From NCBI GenBank assembly GCA_018223375.1, contig JAGTTS010000006.1, forward strand, positions 56,001 to 120,000: a DNA stretch of 64,000 bases, read 5' to 3'. Shown here piece by piece: positions 17,711 to 28,400 of the stretch. This DNA comes from Clostridiaceae bacterium Marseille-Q3526. Its GTDB lineage: Bacteria > Bacillota > Clostridia > Lachnospirales > Lachnospiraceae. Numbering within the stretch: the stretch's first letter is position 1; each line of letters begins with the position of its first letter. The notes beneath the pieces were generated by a model. It saw nothing but the letters and a program-made list of their open reading frames with translations, searched no databases and had not been told where the DNA came from. Made by a program: the position numbers and the translations under genes.

Positions 17711-19063
17711 TTACCAGCAGATACCCTGAGCCATCATAGCGTCAGCAACTTTCTGGAAACCAACGATGTTAGCACCAGCTACCAGGTTGTAGCCTAAGCC
17801 GTATTTCTCAGCTGCTGCTGCGGAACCATCATGGATACCAGTCATGATCTGATGAAGTTTTGTATCAACTTCCTCTGCTGTCCAGCTGTATCTCTCGCTG
17901 TTCTGGCTCATCTCAAGACCAGATACAAGAACACCACCTGCGTTTACAGCCTTGGACGGAGCTACTACCATGTTCTTCTGCTCCATTAAGAACTTAAGAG
18001 CTTCGTTGGTAGTTGGCATGTTAGCAACCTCGATATAGTACTTAAGGCCGTTAGCAACCATCTTCTTAGCCTCTTCCATACGAACATCGTTCTGAGTAGC
18101 AGCCGGCATAACGATGTCAGCCTTAACGCCGAACGGTTTCTCACCTGGGAAGAACTGTACGCCGAACTTGTCTGCGTAATCCTGAACTTTGTTACGTCCA
18201 GATGCTCTCATCTCCAGCATGTAGTTGATCTTCTCTTCAGTTACAACACCTTCCGGATCGTAGATGTATCCGTCCGGACCAGACAGGGTAACAGCCTTAG
18301 CACCCAGCTCAGCCAGTTTCTTGCAGATACCCCAAGCAACGTTACCGAAACCAGATACAACAACGCTCTTGCCTTCGATTGTATCGTTCTCATGTTTCAT
18401 AACAGCCTCTGTATAGTATACAGCACCGTAACCAGTTGCTTCCGGACGTACCAGAGAACCACCGAAGGACATTCCCTTACCAGTGATAGTACCGTTCTCG
18501 AATGCACCACGGATCTTTCTGTACTGGCCATACAGGTAACCGATCTCACGAGCACCTACACCAAGGTCACCAGCCGGGATATCTACGTCCGGTCCGATGT
18601 GACGATATAACTCAGTCATGAAGGACTGGCAGAATCTCATAACCTCTGCATCGCTCTTGCCGTTCGGATCGAAGTCAGAACCACCCTTAGCACCGCCCAT
18701 CGGCAGGGTTGTTAAGCTGTTTTTGAAAGTCTGCTCGAAGCCTAAGAATTTCATGATAGACAGGTTTACAGAAGGAGCGAAACGTAAGCCTCCTTTGTAC
18801 GGTCCAATAGCGCCGTTGAACTGTACACGATAGCCACGGTTTACATGGACAGCGCCGTTGTCATCTACCCACGGTACACGGAACTCGATAGTTCTCTCCG
18901 GCTCAACCATTCTCTCAAGAAGAGCAACCTTCTCGTACTCCGGATGTGCATCTACAACCGGACCCAGAGTGGATAATACTTCCTCTGCTGTCTGAAGGAA
19001 TTCGGCTTCATGTGCATTTTTCTCTTTGAGTTCTGCAAGAACTCTGTCAACATACTTGCTCAT
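17711..19063 (-). CDS. gdhA: Glutamate dehydrogenase, hexameric 450-residue type
   Basis: Interconverts glutamate and 2-oxoglutarate plus ammonia in the cytoplasm. The length and most of the sequence agree with the well-studied C. symbiosum enzyme. Key residues, counting Met: K90 in GPYKGGLRF, K114, catalytic K126 in PMGGAKGGSDFDP, D166 in PAGDLGVG, and the substrate serine in GGVLVSGLEMSQN. The dinucleotide fold contains SGFGNVAWG. The C. symbiosum enzyme is NAD-specific and the same preference is likely here but not proven. It stands alone between terminators, with gltS upstream. It is likely highly expressed. Confidence 0.97.
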   Translation of the reverse strand: MSKYVDRVLAELKEKNAHEAEFLQTAEEVLSTLGPVVDAHPEYEKVALLERMVEPERTIEFRVPWVDDNGAVHVNRGYRVQFNGAIGPYKGGLRFAPSVNLSIMKFLGFEQTFKNSLTTLPMGGAKGGSDFDPNGKSDAEVMRFCQSFMTELYRHIGPDVDIPAGDLGVGAREIGYLYGQYRKIRGAFENGTITGKGMSFGGSLVRPEATGYGAVYYTEAVMKHENDTIEGKSVVVSGFGNVAWGICKKLAELGAKAVTLSGPDGYIYDPEGVVTEEKINYMLEMRASGRNKVQDYADKFGVQFFPGEKPFGVKADIVMPAATQNDVRMEEAKKMVANGLKYYIEVANMPTTNEALKFLMEQKNMVVAPSKAVNAGGVLVSGLEMSQNSERYSWTAEEVDTKLHQIMTGIHDGSAAAAEKYGLGYNLVAGANIVGFQKVADAMMAQGICW

Positions 19064-19401
19064 TGGATAATACCTCCTGCTTTTGCATTAATATTGTGAG
19101 TTTTCACTCAACAGTATAGTCTCTTTGCTTCATGTCTACATTGTAACAAAAAAGAAACAAAAAATCTACTGTTTTTGTGAAAATCTTACGTTCTGTTTTA
19201 ATTATAACTCATTGTCTGTGCATAATCAAATTAATATCGCATTATAAATATTATTATATTTCATTTATATTACATAATAACAGGCGTCCTGAGCCTGAAT
19301 CAGCGCCTGCCGGCTGTGAGAAAAGCGTCCTGCCGCGCTGCTTCCAAGCAGTAAACAGCCGGCCCATAGGACCGGCTGAGTGTTTGTATATGGATACTGA
19401 A
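19064..19401 (-). promoter_or_regulatory. gltS-gdhA intergenic region with gltS terminator
   Basis: A gene-free 338 bp. Near gltS an inverted repeat CAGCCGG / CCGGCTG (19356-19362 and 19372-19378) forms a probable gltS terminator on the minus strand. The rest is very AT-rich (19140-19280) and should carry the gdhA promoter. A TATACT box lies about 50 bp before gdhA, but I find no good -35 element. Confidence 0.55.
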
Positions 19402-20586
19402 TTAGCCTAAGAAGTTGATGAATCCTGTCAGGATCGTAGCGTTTAAGAAATCGATGAACAGGGAACCTACTAACGGCACTACCATGAATGCAGTCGGAGC
19501 CGGTCCATACTGTCCTACTACTGCCTGCATGTTTGCCATGGCGTTTGGAGTAGCGCCCATACCGAAACCGCAGAAACCTGTTGTCATAACTGCTGCATCG
19601 TAGTTGCGTCCTAATACGTTGAATACAACAAAGTTAGCGTATAAGAACATGAGAACGGTCTGAGCCGCTAACATAACTACTAACGGAAGAGCCAGCTCTG
19701 CCAGCTGCCATAACTTCATGTCGATCATGGCAAGTCCCAGGAATACGGACAGACAGAAACCGCCTACTACGCCGATCTCCTCCATCGGAAGCTCCTTCTT
19801 GGCAACGTCAGCTACGTTGCGGATTACTGCTCCGACTAACATAGCGCCGATGTAGAATGGGAAAGTCATCAGCTTTCCAAGAAGCATGGAAACGATTGTA
19901 CCAAAACCAATTGCAATAATCAGAGCCAGAACTGCATCCAGGAATCTCTTGGAATCGATCTTTCCTGCGTCCTCTGTCTCAAATCCGCCCTCTGCTGACA
20001 TCTCTGTAGAATGTAATTTAAATTTCTTAATCTTACCTGTAGCGATAGGTCCGCCGATGGCGCAGCCTGCTACCAGTCCGAATGTTGCGGAAGCGATAGC
20101 TACTACGTTTGCGTTAGCTACGCCTAAATCCTCAAGAAGCGGTCCGAAGGAACCTGCTGTTCCGTGTCCGCCTACCATCGGGATGGAACCTGTAGCAAGA
20201 CCCAGTCTCGGATCAAGGCCGAACGCTGTGGCAAGGCCTGCTCCCAGAATATTCTGAAGCACTACCATAGCTAAGGCAAGGCCAAGGAAAACAATAGTCT
20301 GAATACCGCCCTTCTTTAACATTCTGAAGGATGCTGTAAAACCAACGCTGCAGAAGAAACCTACCATGAAAACATTCTTTAATGTCATGTCCGCGCTGAT
20401 CTCGATAATTCCGGCCGATCTTACAATACAGTGGACAATCGCATAAACAAAGCCGCCCACAACCGGCGCTGGGATACAGTAACGATCCAGAATCGGAATC
20501 TTCTTTACAAGGAAACGTCCCAGAAGAAGCACGAGAGCTGCGACCGCAGTTGCCTGATACATATCAAGTTCTAAAATGGGTGCCAT
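19402..20586 (-). CDS. gltS: Sodium/glutamate symporter
   Basis: Integral-membrane carrier of the ESS family that imports glutamate with Na+. It has 394 residues and about ten hydrophobic segments. The glycine-rich re-entrant loops GSIPMVGGHGTAGSFGP (about 135-151) and GFCGFGMGATPNAMAN (about 340-355) are typical of the family. I start it at the ATG at 20586, seven bases after GGAGGT. An in-frame ATG five codons earlier overlaps that ribosome site and is unlikely. It lies directly after a GlnK/GlnL-like two-component pair, which probably controls it, and before gdhA. Confidence 0.95.
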   Translation of the reverse strand: MAPILELDMYQATAVAALVLLLGRFLVKKIPILDRYCIPAPVVGGFVYAIVHCIVRSAGIIEISADMTLKNVFMVGFFCSVGFTASFRMLKKGGIQTIVFLGLALAMVVLQNILGAGLATAFGLDPRLGLATGSIPMVGGHGTAGSFGPLLEDLGVANANVVAIASATFGLVAGCAIGGPIATGKIKKFKLHSTEMSAEGGFETEDAGKIDSKRFLDAVLALIIAIGFGTIVSMLLGKLMTFPFYIGAMLVGAVIRNVADVAKKELPMEEIGVVGGFCLSVFLGLAMIDMKLWQLAELALPLVVMLAAQTVLMFLYANFVVFNVLGRNYDAAVMTTGFCGFGMGATPNAMANMQAVVGQYGPAPTAFMVVPLVGSLFIDFLNATILTGFINFLG

Positions 20587-20716
20587 ATATATTACCTCCA
20601 ATATTTTTATGGTGGTACTTTACCATATGGCTTACAAAATACTACAAAAAAAAACAGGAATTTGTTAAAAAAGCGAAAGGATTTTTTCAGAAAGTTTATG
20701 AAGTGTTTATTTTTTC

Positions 20717-20756
20717 CAGGCAGGAGCCCCGCTTTAGAAGCGGGATTCCCTGTCTG
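20717..20756 (-). other. Hairpin at the 3' end of the response regulator gene
   Basis: CCCGCTT / AAGCGGG (20728-20734 and 20738-20744) sits inside a longer imperfect stem reaching 20717-20756, covering the last codons and stop. There is no T-tract, so it may be an RNA-processing or stabilising stem rather than a standard terminator. Confidence 0.5.
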
Positions 20757-21588
20757 CCGCCAGCATCAGGCTGTCAATGAACTTTTTAATGCTGACCTTT
20801 CCTCCGTATTTGCGCTTTCCGCGGATGTGATCCATCTCCGCGCGGATCTCCTCGAAGGGGAACAGTGTGCCGGAATAGGCTGTAAACGTCTCGTTCATGA
20901 AGTCCTCGATGCCCATGTGGGCCAGATTCGCCATGCCTACGGCAATGGCGCGGCGCACTCTCTGCTCCATGTTCTTGGGCGCGGCGCTCAGAATCTCGCA
21001 CAGCTGGCCGATGCTGACCTGGGAGATTGGCTTATGGTTGGCGTGGAGATACTGGCAGATTTTGATGATATCGTCGCAGCCCTTCTCTCCCGACATGCCG
21101 ATCCGGTTTAAAATCACCTGCAGCTTCTTCACATACCCGTCGTTTTTCTTCTTCTCTTCCGGAACCTCCTCCTTCATTTCAGCCAGGAACATTTTCCTGA
21201 TGTTGGAGAGGGTCCGCTCGTTCTGGATCTGGCGCTCCACGTTTTCGATGACAGATTTTACTTCTATAATATTGATCGGCTTGCTGATAAAGAAATCAAT
21301 TCCGGCGCTGTAGGCCTTCCCTATCAGCTCCTTGGCCGACACCTGAGAAATCATAATAAACCGCGAACCGCAGCCGGCCTCCTTCAGCTCTCTCACCAGC
21401 TGAATGCCGTCCTTTTCCGGCATCAGGAAATCCACCAGAACCACGTCCGGATTCAGGCGCACAATCTCCTCCATGTCCGCCGGCTGCCCGCCGGAGGTGC
21501 CGCAGACAGTTCCCAGCCCGTTGGTTTCTATTATATCTTCCAGAATATTGATTACCGTTCTGTCGTCTTCTACAATATAAATCTCCAT
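20734..21588 (-). CDS. Response regulator, GlnL/YcbB type
   Basis: A 284-residue cytosolic regulator. The receiver domain (1-120) has acid residues D8/D9, phospho-acceptor D53 in LVDFLMPEKDG, and the lysine in FISKPINIIEV. The C-terminal half (about 150-270) resembles the YcbB domain of Bacillus subtilis GlnL, not a common wHTH or LuxR output domain: CDDIIKICQYLHANH, RVRRAIAVGMANLAHMG. GlnL controls glutamine use and transport in Bacillus. The next gene here is gltS, so control of glutamate uptake is a reasonable inference. It starts 1 bp after the sensor gene ends, so the two are translationally coupled. Confidence 0.82.
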   Translation of the reverse strand: MEIYIVEDDRTVINILEDIIETNGLGTVCGTSGGQPADMEEIVRLNPDVVLVDFLMPEKDGIQLVRELKEAGCGSRFIMISQVSAKELIGKAYSAGIDFFISKPINIIEVKSVIENVERQIQNERTLSNIRKMFLAEMKEEVPEEKKKNDGYVKKLQVILNRIGMSGEKGCDDIIKICQYLHANHKPISQVSIGQLCEILSAAPKNMEQRVRRAIAVGMANLAHMGIEDFMNETFTAYSGTLFPFEEIRAEMDHIRGKRKYGGKVSIKKFIDSLMLAADRESRF

Positions 21589-21589
21589 A

Positions 21590-22870
21590 TTATGACTCCT
21601 CTAATCTCTCGGCAGGGATTTCCACCTGAAATCTGGTTCCCTTTCCAGGCTGTGAAACCACGTTGATTGTTCCCTTAAACTGCTCCTCCACCGTATTTCT
21701 GACTCCCCAGAGTCCTACGCCCCGGTAGATGTTTCCCGTCTTATAGTCAAACTTTGTCGAATATCCCATCTCGAAAATGTTGGGCAGATGGCGCTCCGAA
21801 ATGCCTGGTCCATTGTCCTCCACCTGGAATATATAGACTCCGTTTTCCTTCTTTTCTAATATTCTCACCTGGCCCGGCTTTTTTCCGCTCTCAATGGCCT
21901 CAATCGCGTTATTGACCAGATTTTTTAACACTGCCATCAGAGTGTAGTGGCCGCGGGTGATAAAATTATCGTTACAGCTAAACACCAGCTTAATATCCAG
22001 CCCTTTGGCCGCAATCATGTGGTAGGTGGAGGACTGGAGAATCTGAAGAATATCGTGAAAGCTCATGCTCTCCTCCTCGTATTCGCTTCCAATCTCCTCC
22101 TCAATTCCCTGGATAATGCGGAAGTAATCTTTTTTTATCTCATGGACGTCCCTGGCTATGGCAAGGGACATCTGCTTCATCTCGTCTGGGAGCTTCTGCT
22201 CGCAGAGCTTTTCGTAGAGCTTGTAGGCGTTGGCCATAACCGACTCAATCTCCTCAGAGTTTTTCCTCATAAAGTAGATTTCATTTTTAAGGCCTGTTTT
22301 CATCAGAAACAGTCTCTGATAACGCCGTTCATGCTCATTCTTTTTCAGAAGGGCCCGGTACTGCCGTTCTCCCACCAGAAGCATGCAGGCAAACATGGTC
22401 CGGATCGCGGCAATCACTGCCAGATAAATAATAATATGCTCGTCGAGGGTTCGAAACTGCAGATACTCCTGCATCTCTGCCTCGATGAGATTCGCTCCGA
22501 AATCAGACAGGAAAATAGTCCACAAAAGCTTCTTTCTGGTCGTGGCCCGCCGGTTCCTGATGCAGAGCTTGAAAATCACTCCATAGCTTAAATAAAACAG
22601 CGCGCCGGGGAGCACATAGAGCGCCGTCTGCCACGTCATGCCGGCGCTTCCGGACTGAATGAGAAAACGCACGGTAAACACAATCACCGATGTGACAAAG
22701 CAGGTGGTCAAGGTGTGCAGCTCCAGCCCCACTGTCATCAGCAGGACAGGAAGCAGGATCACGGAGGTGGAAATTCGAAAATAATCAATAAACGCGTTCC
22801 AGTACAGCTGGGATGTGAGGGCAATCACTCCTCCGATGGCAAGGGTGCGCTTCCATTGTCTGATACTCAT
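21590..22870 (-). CDS. Membrane sensor histidine kinase, GlnK/YcbA type
   Basis: A 426-residue sensor. About five or six hydrophobic segments fill residues 10-170 (from LAIGGVIALTSQLYWNAF to IYLAVIAAIRTMFACMLL). A helical linker carries the likely phospho-histidine in ARDVHEIKKD (about 240). The ATPase domain (about 300-420) has the N-box LKNLVNNAIEAI and the glycine boxes DNGPGIS and GVGLWGV. This SpoOB/GlnK-type arrangement has no PAS or HAMP domain. It pairs with the following regulator and probably senses glutamine or glutamate status. Confidence 0.85.
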   Translation of the reverse strand: MSIRQWKRTLAIGGVIALTSQLYWNAFIDYFRISTSVILLPVLLMTVGLELHTLTTCFVTSVIVFTVRFLIQSGSAGMTWQTALYVLPGALFYLSYGVIFKLCIRNRRATTRKKLLWTIFLSDFGANLIEAEMQEYLQFRTLDEHIIIYLAVIAAIRTMFACMLLVGERQYRALLKKNEHERRYQRLFLMKTGLKNEIYFMRKNSEEIESVMANAYKLYEKLCEQKLPDEMKQMSLAIARDVHEIKKDYFRIIQGIEEEIGSEYEEESMSFHDILQILQSSTYHMIAAKGLDIKLVFSCNDNFITRGHYTLMAVLKNLVNNAIEAIESGKKPGQVRILEKKENGVYIFQVEDNGPGISERHLPNIFEMGYSTKFDYKTGNIYRGVGLWGVRNTVEEQFKGTINVVSQPGKGTRFQVEIPAERLEES

Positions 22871-22987
22871 ACTCTATATCCCCTGAATCCTACAGTTTCA
22901 TGGCGAAACTGCCTTTCCGTTCTATTTAATAAAAAAATATCAGCCTTTAGTATACTTTCTTTTTGACGGTCTGTAAAGTTTTGTATT

Positions 22988-24121
22988 TCACAGATTGTTC
23001 TGTATGCGTTTTGCATACTGTCTCATCCGCTCCTCAATTCTCGGAAGCTTCATGGCTTCTCCCGGATGGTTGGCCGTCTCCAGCATGGCGAAATGCCCCG
23101 GCAGATAAAAGGTTTTATTCATATTTAACGCCGCTATCATCTGTTCCGCAATCAGATCGCTGCCTGAATAGCCTGATACCACAATTCCAAACAGCTTTTT
23201 ATCATAGAAGCGGGTCGTCCGGAACAGAGCGGTCAGACGGTTGATGAAGGCCGTCAGGTTGGCGGACAGAGCGTCGTTGTAATTGGGAGCCAGAAGCAGG
23301 ATACCGTCTGCCTTTTTCACGGCGGGATATACGTTTTCTACCATCACGCCTCCGTAAAAGCAGCTTCCCCTCTCTCCAAAGTGGAGGCACATCTTATAAG
23401 GACAGCCGGAGCAGTCTGCCAGCGTTCCGTTGCGCAGTCCGATCTCCGTGATGGAAATATCCGTCAGATACTGCTTTACTCCCTGCCAGACGGCGTAGGT
23501 ATTGGAGCTTTTATGGCTGGAGGCGTGGAGTACCAGAAGTTCCCTTTTCCTCTCTTTATCCGGCTCCTGGCTCTTGGCCATCTCCTTCACCAGAAGTTTT
23601 ATGCTCTCCACATAGGCGCCGTACAGATCCGTCCCCAGATTGGACGCCACGATTGCAAAGTTGGACAGGGTTTTCGTGCCCTCCACTAATGGACGGCCCA
23701 CAAAGGCGCAGCCGGCGCGGTTGGCCGTAAATACCAGCTCTCTGGCCGCAGATTTGGTGTACAGATCGCTGTCCGCGTCCGCCGTCACTCCGCCGGTCCA
23801 GCCCTCCAGGCTCTTTGGATGGCTTCTCAGCCAGCCTAACAGCCTGGTATATTCAAGATTCACGCCGTATTCTCCCAGATCTATGGCAAACAGCGCCAGA
23901 TGTTTTCCCGTCCACCCTTCCGGGGCCAGACGGCCGCTCTCGTCTGTCATGGCTTCCAGCTGGGAAACCTCCGTCACCTCCTGCAGACGCACGCCTGCAA
24001 GCCCCTCACGAAGTGCTTTCAGAAGGCGGGAATTTTCCCGTCCTCCAGGCTCTCTGGGGCGGATCAGCAGGATTTCCCCATCCGTTTTTTCTGTTCCTGT
24101 CTCGCGTTCTTCCTGTTCCAT
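22988..24121 (-). CDS. Two-part NADPH-FMN-reductase-like flavoprotein
   Basis: A 377-residue cytosolic protein. The C-terminal half (about 190-377) is flavodoxin-like: LLVLHASSHKSSNTY forms the phosphate-binding loop, and DGILLLAPNYNDALSANL the flavin-side strand-loop. A cysteine cluster, CSGCPYKMC, sits between them as in iron-sulfur flavoproteins and NAD(P)H-dependent reductases. The N-terminal half (about 15-180) has alternating strands and helices but no clear cofactor motif; it may be a degenerate second copy of the fold. It is the last of three genes with 32 and 49 bp spacing, after the LDH-like and 1616-residue proteins. Its partner is unknown. Confidence 0.7.
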   Translation of the reverse strand: MEQEERETGTEKTDGEILLIRPREPGGRENSRLLKALREGLAGVRLQEVTEVSQLEAMTDESGRLAPEGWTGKHLALFAIDLGEYGVNLEYTRLLGWLRSHPKSLEGWTGGVTADADSDLYTKSAARELVFTANRAGCAFVGRPLVEGTKTLSNFAIVASNLGTDLYGAYVESIKLLVKEMAKSQEPDKERKRELLVLHASSHKSSNTYAVWQGVKQYLTDISITEIGLRNGTLADCSGCPYKMCLHFGERGSCFYGGVMVENVYPAVKKADGILLLAPNYNDALSANLTAFINRLTALFRTTRFYDKKLFGIVVSGYSGSDLIAEQMIAALNMNKTFYLPGHFAMLETANHPGEAMKLPRIEERMRQYAKRIQNNL

Positions 24122-24153
24122 CTTATTTTCCCTCGATTTCTGCGTCCGGACGC

Positions 24154-25437
24154 CTAATTTACTGCTTTTAAATTCTCCTGCGCCGTCACGATCCTCTCAT
24201 ACAGAGCATCCGGCAGAGGAAGGATCTCCGTCTCCAGTCCGTGAACCGTGTAGCGGTTCTTCACTCCCATGAAAATTCCGCCTAAGAACACGGAGCCGCA
24301 GTGCCACTCTCCCCGGAGCGTGAGAATCAGGGAAATGGCGCCGGAGGAATAGGCCGGAGCGATAAAGGGCTTAAAACCAATGGCTCTCATATGGAGATTG
24401 GCCGTCACTGTCAGCTGAGTCAGCTCCTTTGACAGCTCGTCGTTGTAATGTTCAATGGAATCGGCCACCACCAGATCCTGGCCGTGGGGGCCGAAGCTGC
24501 GCCCCTCTGTCAGAAACTGCTTAAACCGCTCGTCTCTCTTTGCATAGTAGGCCGCTCTGGCGTTCATGACGCCCAGACCGTAGCCCTGAATCTGCTCCGG
24601 GCGCAGTCCCTTCTGGTCAAAAACGCCGTTCTCGTCTGTATTGCTGGCCAGATAAGCTGCCTTTGCCAGCGGATCCACCGGATCAGACACAACGGCGAAC
24701 AGGCCCTTAAAGTTTTCCTCCCTGGCCTGGCGGGCGTACTGGGCCACGATCTTGGAATTATTCTCAAACTGATACATTCTCACATCCTTGACCTCAGAAC
24801 CTACCGGCGGAATTCCCTTGGAGGCCACGAATACGAACACATCGCACTGGAACAGCTCCTCCGGCTTCACCACGTCTACCTCTGGAAGCGCGTCGTAGTC
24901 CCAGGGATAGGCGATCTGGTTTTCCTCAAATTCCCAGCGGGCCGTCACCTTGTCGGAGATATCGCAGATTCCGATGGAGCTTATCACATCTCCTCCTAAC
25001 AGATGGAGGCCTGTCAAAAGAGTACTTCCCACATCTCCGATGGCCAGTACATGGACACGTTTCTTTTTCTTTTCCGGCTTCTCTTTGAGAATTTCCTGGA
25101 ATCTGGGATGGTTTAAATTCACTGCGCGCATTTTTCCTTCTTTAATAAAGGAATCTACAATCTCGTCGCGCATTCCCTCCCCCAGGGCATTCTTATTCAG
25201 CCAGGAAACGTCCTCCCGATCCTGGTAGAGCAGGGCCGGATCCGTCACGCGGAAGGAAGCGCGGCAGTTTTTAGGAGAACGCTCAAACAGAAATACCAGT
25301 TCCTCCTCGCCGGACGCCTTTTCTCTGGCCTCTTTTTCATCTGTGCCGCGGCCGTAAAGCTCCTCTCTGGGAAAGTCCAGCTCCCCATTTAAGCTGCAGC
25401 AGAGTGTTCCGTTGATGCGGTAATAAAACATACTCAT
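24154..25437 (-). CDS. Lactate/malate-dehydrogenase-like NAD-binding protein
   Basis: A 427-residue protein. The first 125 residues are unlike known dehydrogenases. From about 128 a Rossmann fold begins (VHVLAIGDVGSTLLTGL), followed by features of the LDH/MDH family: FVFVASKGIPP, VVSDPVDPLA and a GPHG motif at the position of the catalytic histidine GEHG. The usual substrate-binding arginines are not obvious. It may be a divergent dehydrogenase or a dinucleotide sensor. It lies between a flavoprotein and a nucleotide-enzyme fusion protein and is probably co-transcribed with both. Naming it lactate dehydrogenase would go beyond the evidence. Confidence 0.65.
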   Translation of the reverse strand: MSMFYYRINGTLCCSLNGELDFPREELYGRGTDEKEAREKASGEEELVFLFERSPKNCRASFRVTDPALLYQDREDVSWLNKNALGEGMRDEIVDSFIKEGKMRAVNLNHPRFQEILKEKPEKKKKRVHVLAIGDVGSTLLTGLHLLGGDVISSIGICDISDKVTARWEFEENQIAYPWDYDALPEVDVVKPEELFQCDVFVFVASKGIPPVGSEVKDVRMYQFENNSKIVAQYARQAREENFKGLFAVVSDPVDPLAKAAYLASNTDENGVFDQKGLRPEQIQGYGLGVMNARAAYYAKRDERFKQFLTEGRSFGPHGQDLVVADSIEHYNDELSKELTQLTVTANLHMRAIGFKPFIAPAYSSGAISLILTLRGEWHCGSVFLGGIFMGVKNRYTVHGLETEILPLPDALYERIVTAQENLKAVN

Positions 25438-25486
25438 TGTCCTCCTCTTAGATAGTTTAGATAAATCTATTTGAAATCTTGCAGAT

Positions 25487-28400
25487 TTACAGATTTTTCA
25501 GCTGGCTGATGCGGTGAAGCATTTCCAGATCGTTGTCCAGATAAACAGACGCCGCCAGGTTCGGATCGTAGTTTATGCAGTCTCCCTTATCCGGGCAGAG
25601 AGGCAGGATAACCGCCTCCGACAGTCTGGAAAGAGTCAGGTTTCTGCCAAACAAAGCCCGGTACTCAGACTCCAGGGCCAACAGAATATCCCTGGAATTT
25701 CTCACGCAGCAGGCCGACAGCTCGAACAGCGATTCCTCACTGCAGCCCTTTAATGGCGGAACCATGTAGGGCAGCACAATGTTCACAGATGGCATCAGGC
25801 CCGCCACCTTCATGGTATCGCGGCGCACGGTATCGCCTCCGATAAAGGGATAAAGCGTCGATTCCACAAACCAGAACTTCAGATTCGGAATGGAATAAAT
25901 GCTGTCCGCCTCAAAGCCTCTGGTGGCCATGGCGTCTCTTCCGTAGCCGGAAATCATGCCTAAAAGCACCTTCTTCACCTCCACGCCCTCTTCCCTCAGA
26001 TACGGCTCCAGGGCGTCAAATCTGCCGCCCTTGTGAAGCAGGTCATCCACCAGGATAACGGGACGTCCAAAGGATTTGATAGTCCTCACCTGGCTTCTGA
26101 GAGGCGAATAATAGGGGAAGGCCTCGATCCGGTAGCTGTCCAGATCCGGCTCGTACACCTTATCGGTGTGAATGGTCTTCGTCACTGTATTGGGAACAAC
26201 CTTTCCTCTCAGGATCTTTCCAAAGGGAACGCACATGTCGTTTCCCAGCACTCTCGGCGTGGTCGGCTCCCCTGGAACCTGGTTAATCTGGGTAATCTTG
26301 TCCACCAGGCGGTGATAAATCACGCTGGCCGACAGAGACAGTACCAGCTGGCCCGGGTAGAGCCTTGTCATGGCGGCCTGCAGCTCCCTGTGGGCCTTAT
26401 GGATGGCTCTCAAAATTCTGGGACTGCTGGAAAACGGCTCCTTTAACGTCGTCTCCAGGTTCTGCACCAGCACCAGAGGCGCGTGCATGTCCACCAGCCA
26501 CAGACGTCTCTTTCCCTCAAAGTTTTCCGCCTCCGCAAATCCCTGGCGGATGACGGCTCCCTGGGACGCTTCTCCCGGCTCCTCCTCAGGCAGGAACATG
26601 GCGTAGCTGCAGTGCTGCTCCAGGGCCTTGGCCAGAGCCTCTGTCAGAAGCAGCTGTTCCGGATCGTAGATTGCGCTGTCCGGCTCCGCGTAGATTCCTG
26701 TAATCAGAAGAATGCTTCCCAGAGTATGACGGCGCACCATGTCGGCCATGGAAACGCTTCCCAGCACCTTAAACAGCTCCTCCGGCATCACAGAACGCAT
26801 CTTCAGGAGACCGGTCAGCCGATTGTCCTCCACCGTATTTCTGAGAAGCAGGAAGGTTCCGTCAGACTCCTGAAGACGTTTCAGAAGTCCGCGGCCATCT
26901 GCCTCGTCACTGAAAATATACTCCAGCGCAGCCGCCTCGTCCTCCTCTGAAAGCTTTTCTTTCTCCTCAAAGCCGATAGCTCTGGCACGGAGAATCGGCT
27001 TGTACTCCGGCTCTCTCAGATACAGTCCGTTAAAATAAATATATTCCTGCACCACCGGGTCGATCAGATTGGAAATATCGCGGTTCAGATCGATATTCTC
27101 CCTGATTTTCGTGGAGCTGATGTCTTCCAGATACTCCGGCAGCTCCAGCTCGATAAGCTCCCCGGTAATCAGGCTCATCATCTCCCGGTTGTATTTATTG
27201 TCGCTTCTCCTGTCTCCCACCCGGCGGAAGGCGATGTGGTTCATGGAGTGAATGGAGTTCTTCTCCGGCGGCTTCCGGTAGGAGGAGGCGTTGGCAATGA
27301 CGTCGCTTCCCACTACCACATAGACGGTCCGCCCTGCAAATACCTCCTTCAGCCGCTTCAAATCAGACGGATTGGCGATATTGACTGGAATATCGTCGGG
27401 GAACAGGTTCACATGGAACTCGTCCGCCACAGACATATTGACAATCTGGCGGCGGATCAGGTGGGGCTGCGTCTTCTTGGACCAGGAAAACTCGTCCACA
27501 GCCAGATAAACCTCGTAGCCCAAATCCCGGATCTCACGGACGATTCCCTTGTGGGAGAGGGTAAACGGGTCGAACGTACCTGGGAAGAACGCCACCTTCT
27601 TCCTCTCCTCAATCTCCATCTGGCCAATGGTTAATCGGTAAGCTGTAATAAAACGGCAGATATTGGAAAGAGCAGCCGCCCGGTAAAAGGCAGTCAGTTC
27701 TCCGCCCTTGTTTTCATTAATCAGGAAGAGCAGCTTTTTATGGGTGAGGGCGAAAATCTCCATCTTCTCGTGGTCATTGAGCCTTCTGGATCCGAACATA
27801 TACTGGCCTGTTACCAGAAGCGCCTCCTGGCGCACCGTCTCTCTGTGGTTTGCCAGACCTCCCAGAACCATGCCTAAAAGCCGTCCCAGACGCTCTCTCG
27901 CCGTCTCCTCATCCTCTGCAAACCGCTCCTTATAGCGGGGATAATATTCTGTCAGCACTCCCACTGTGTCCAGAGCCACAGAAACCACCCGGTCGTTGGC
28001 ATTGGCCATCAGGCCCCGCAGGTAGGTTAAAACCTCCTCCAGCTGTTCCGGAGGAAGCCACAGGGCCAGCTGTCCCAGGTACTCTGGAATATACTTGGAA
28101 AACTCGTACTCTCCTACCTCCAGTCCCTTTAACAGCTCCACTACAATCTCGTTTCTCTGGTCCGCTGTCAGGAGAGGAGCCAGCCTGAGCAGCGCCCGGC
28201 CTGCGTCATGGCGCACTACCACATACTCGCTGACCTTGATCAGGTTGGACAGATGGGCCGCAATGTGGAGGATATGCTCCTTCTTTCCGTGATCCACCTG
28301 ATCCACTAAAAGCTTGATATTGACCGCCTTCAGCACCCACGGCGTGGCCATCTTCAGGTTATCCAGGAAAATATCAGAAACCACGTCCCTGCCGTAAAGC

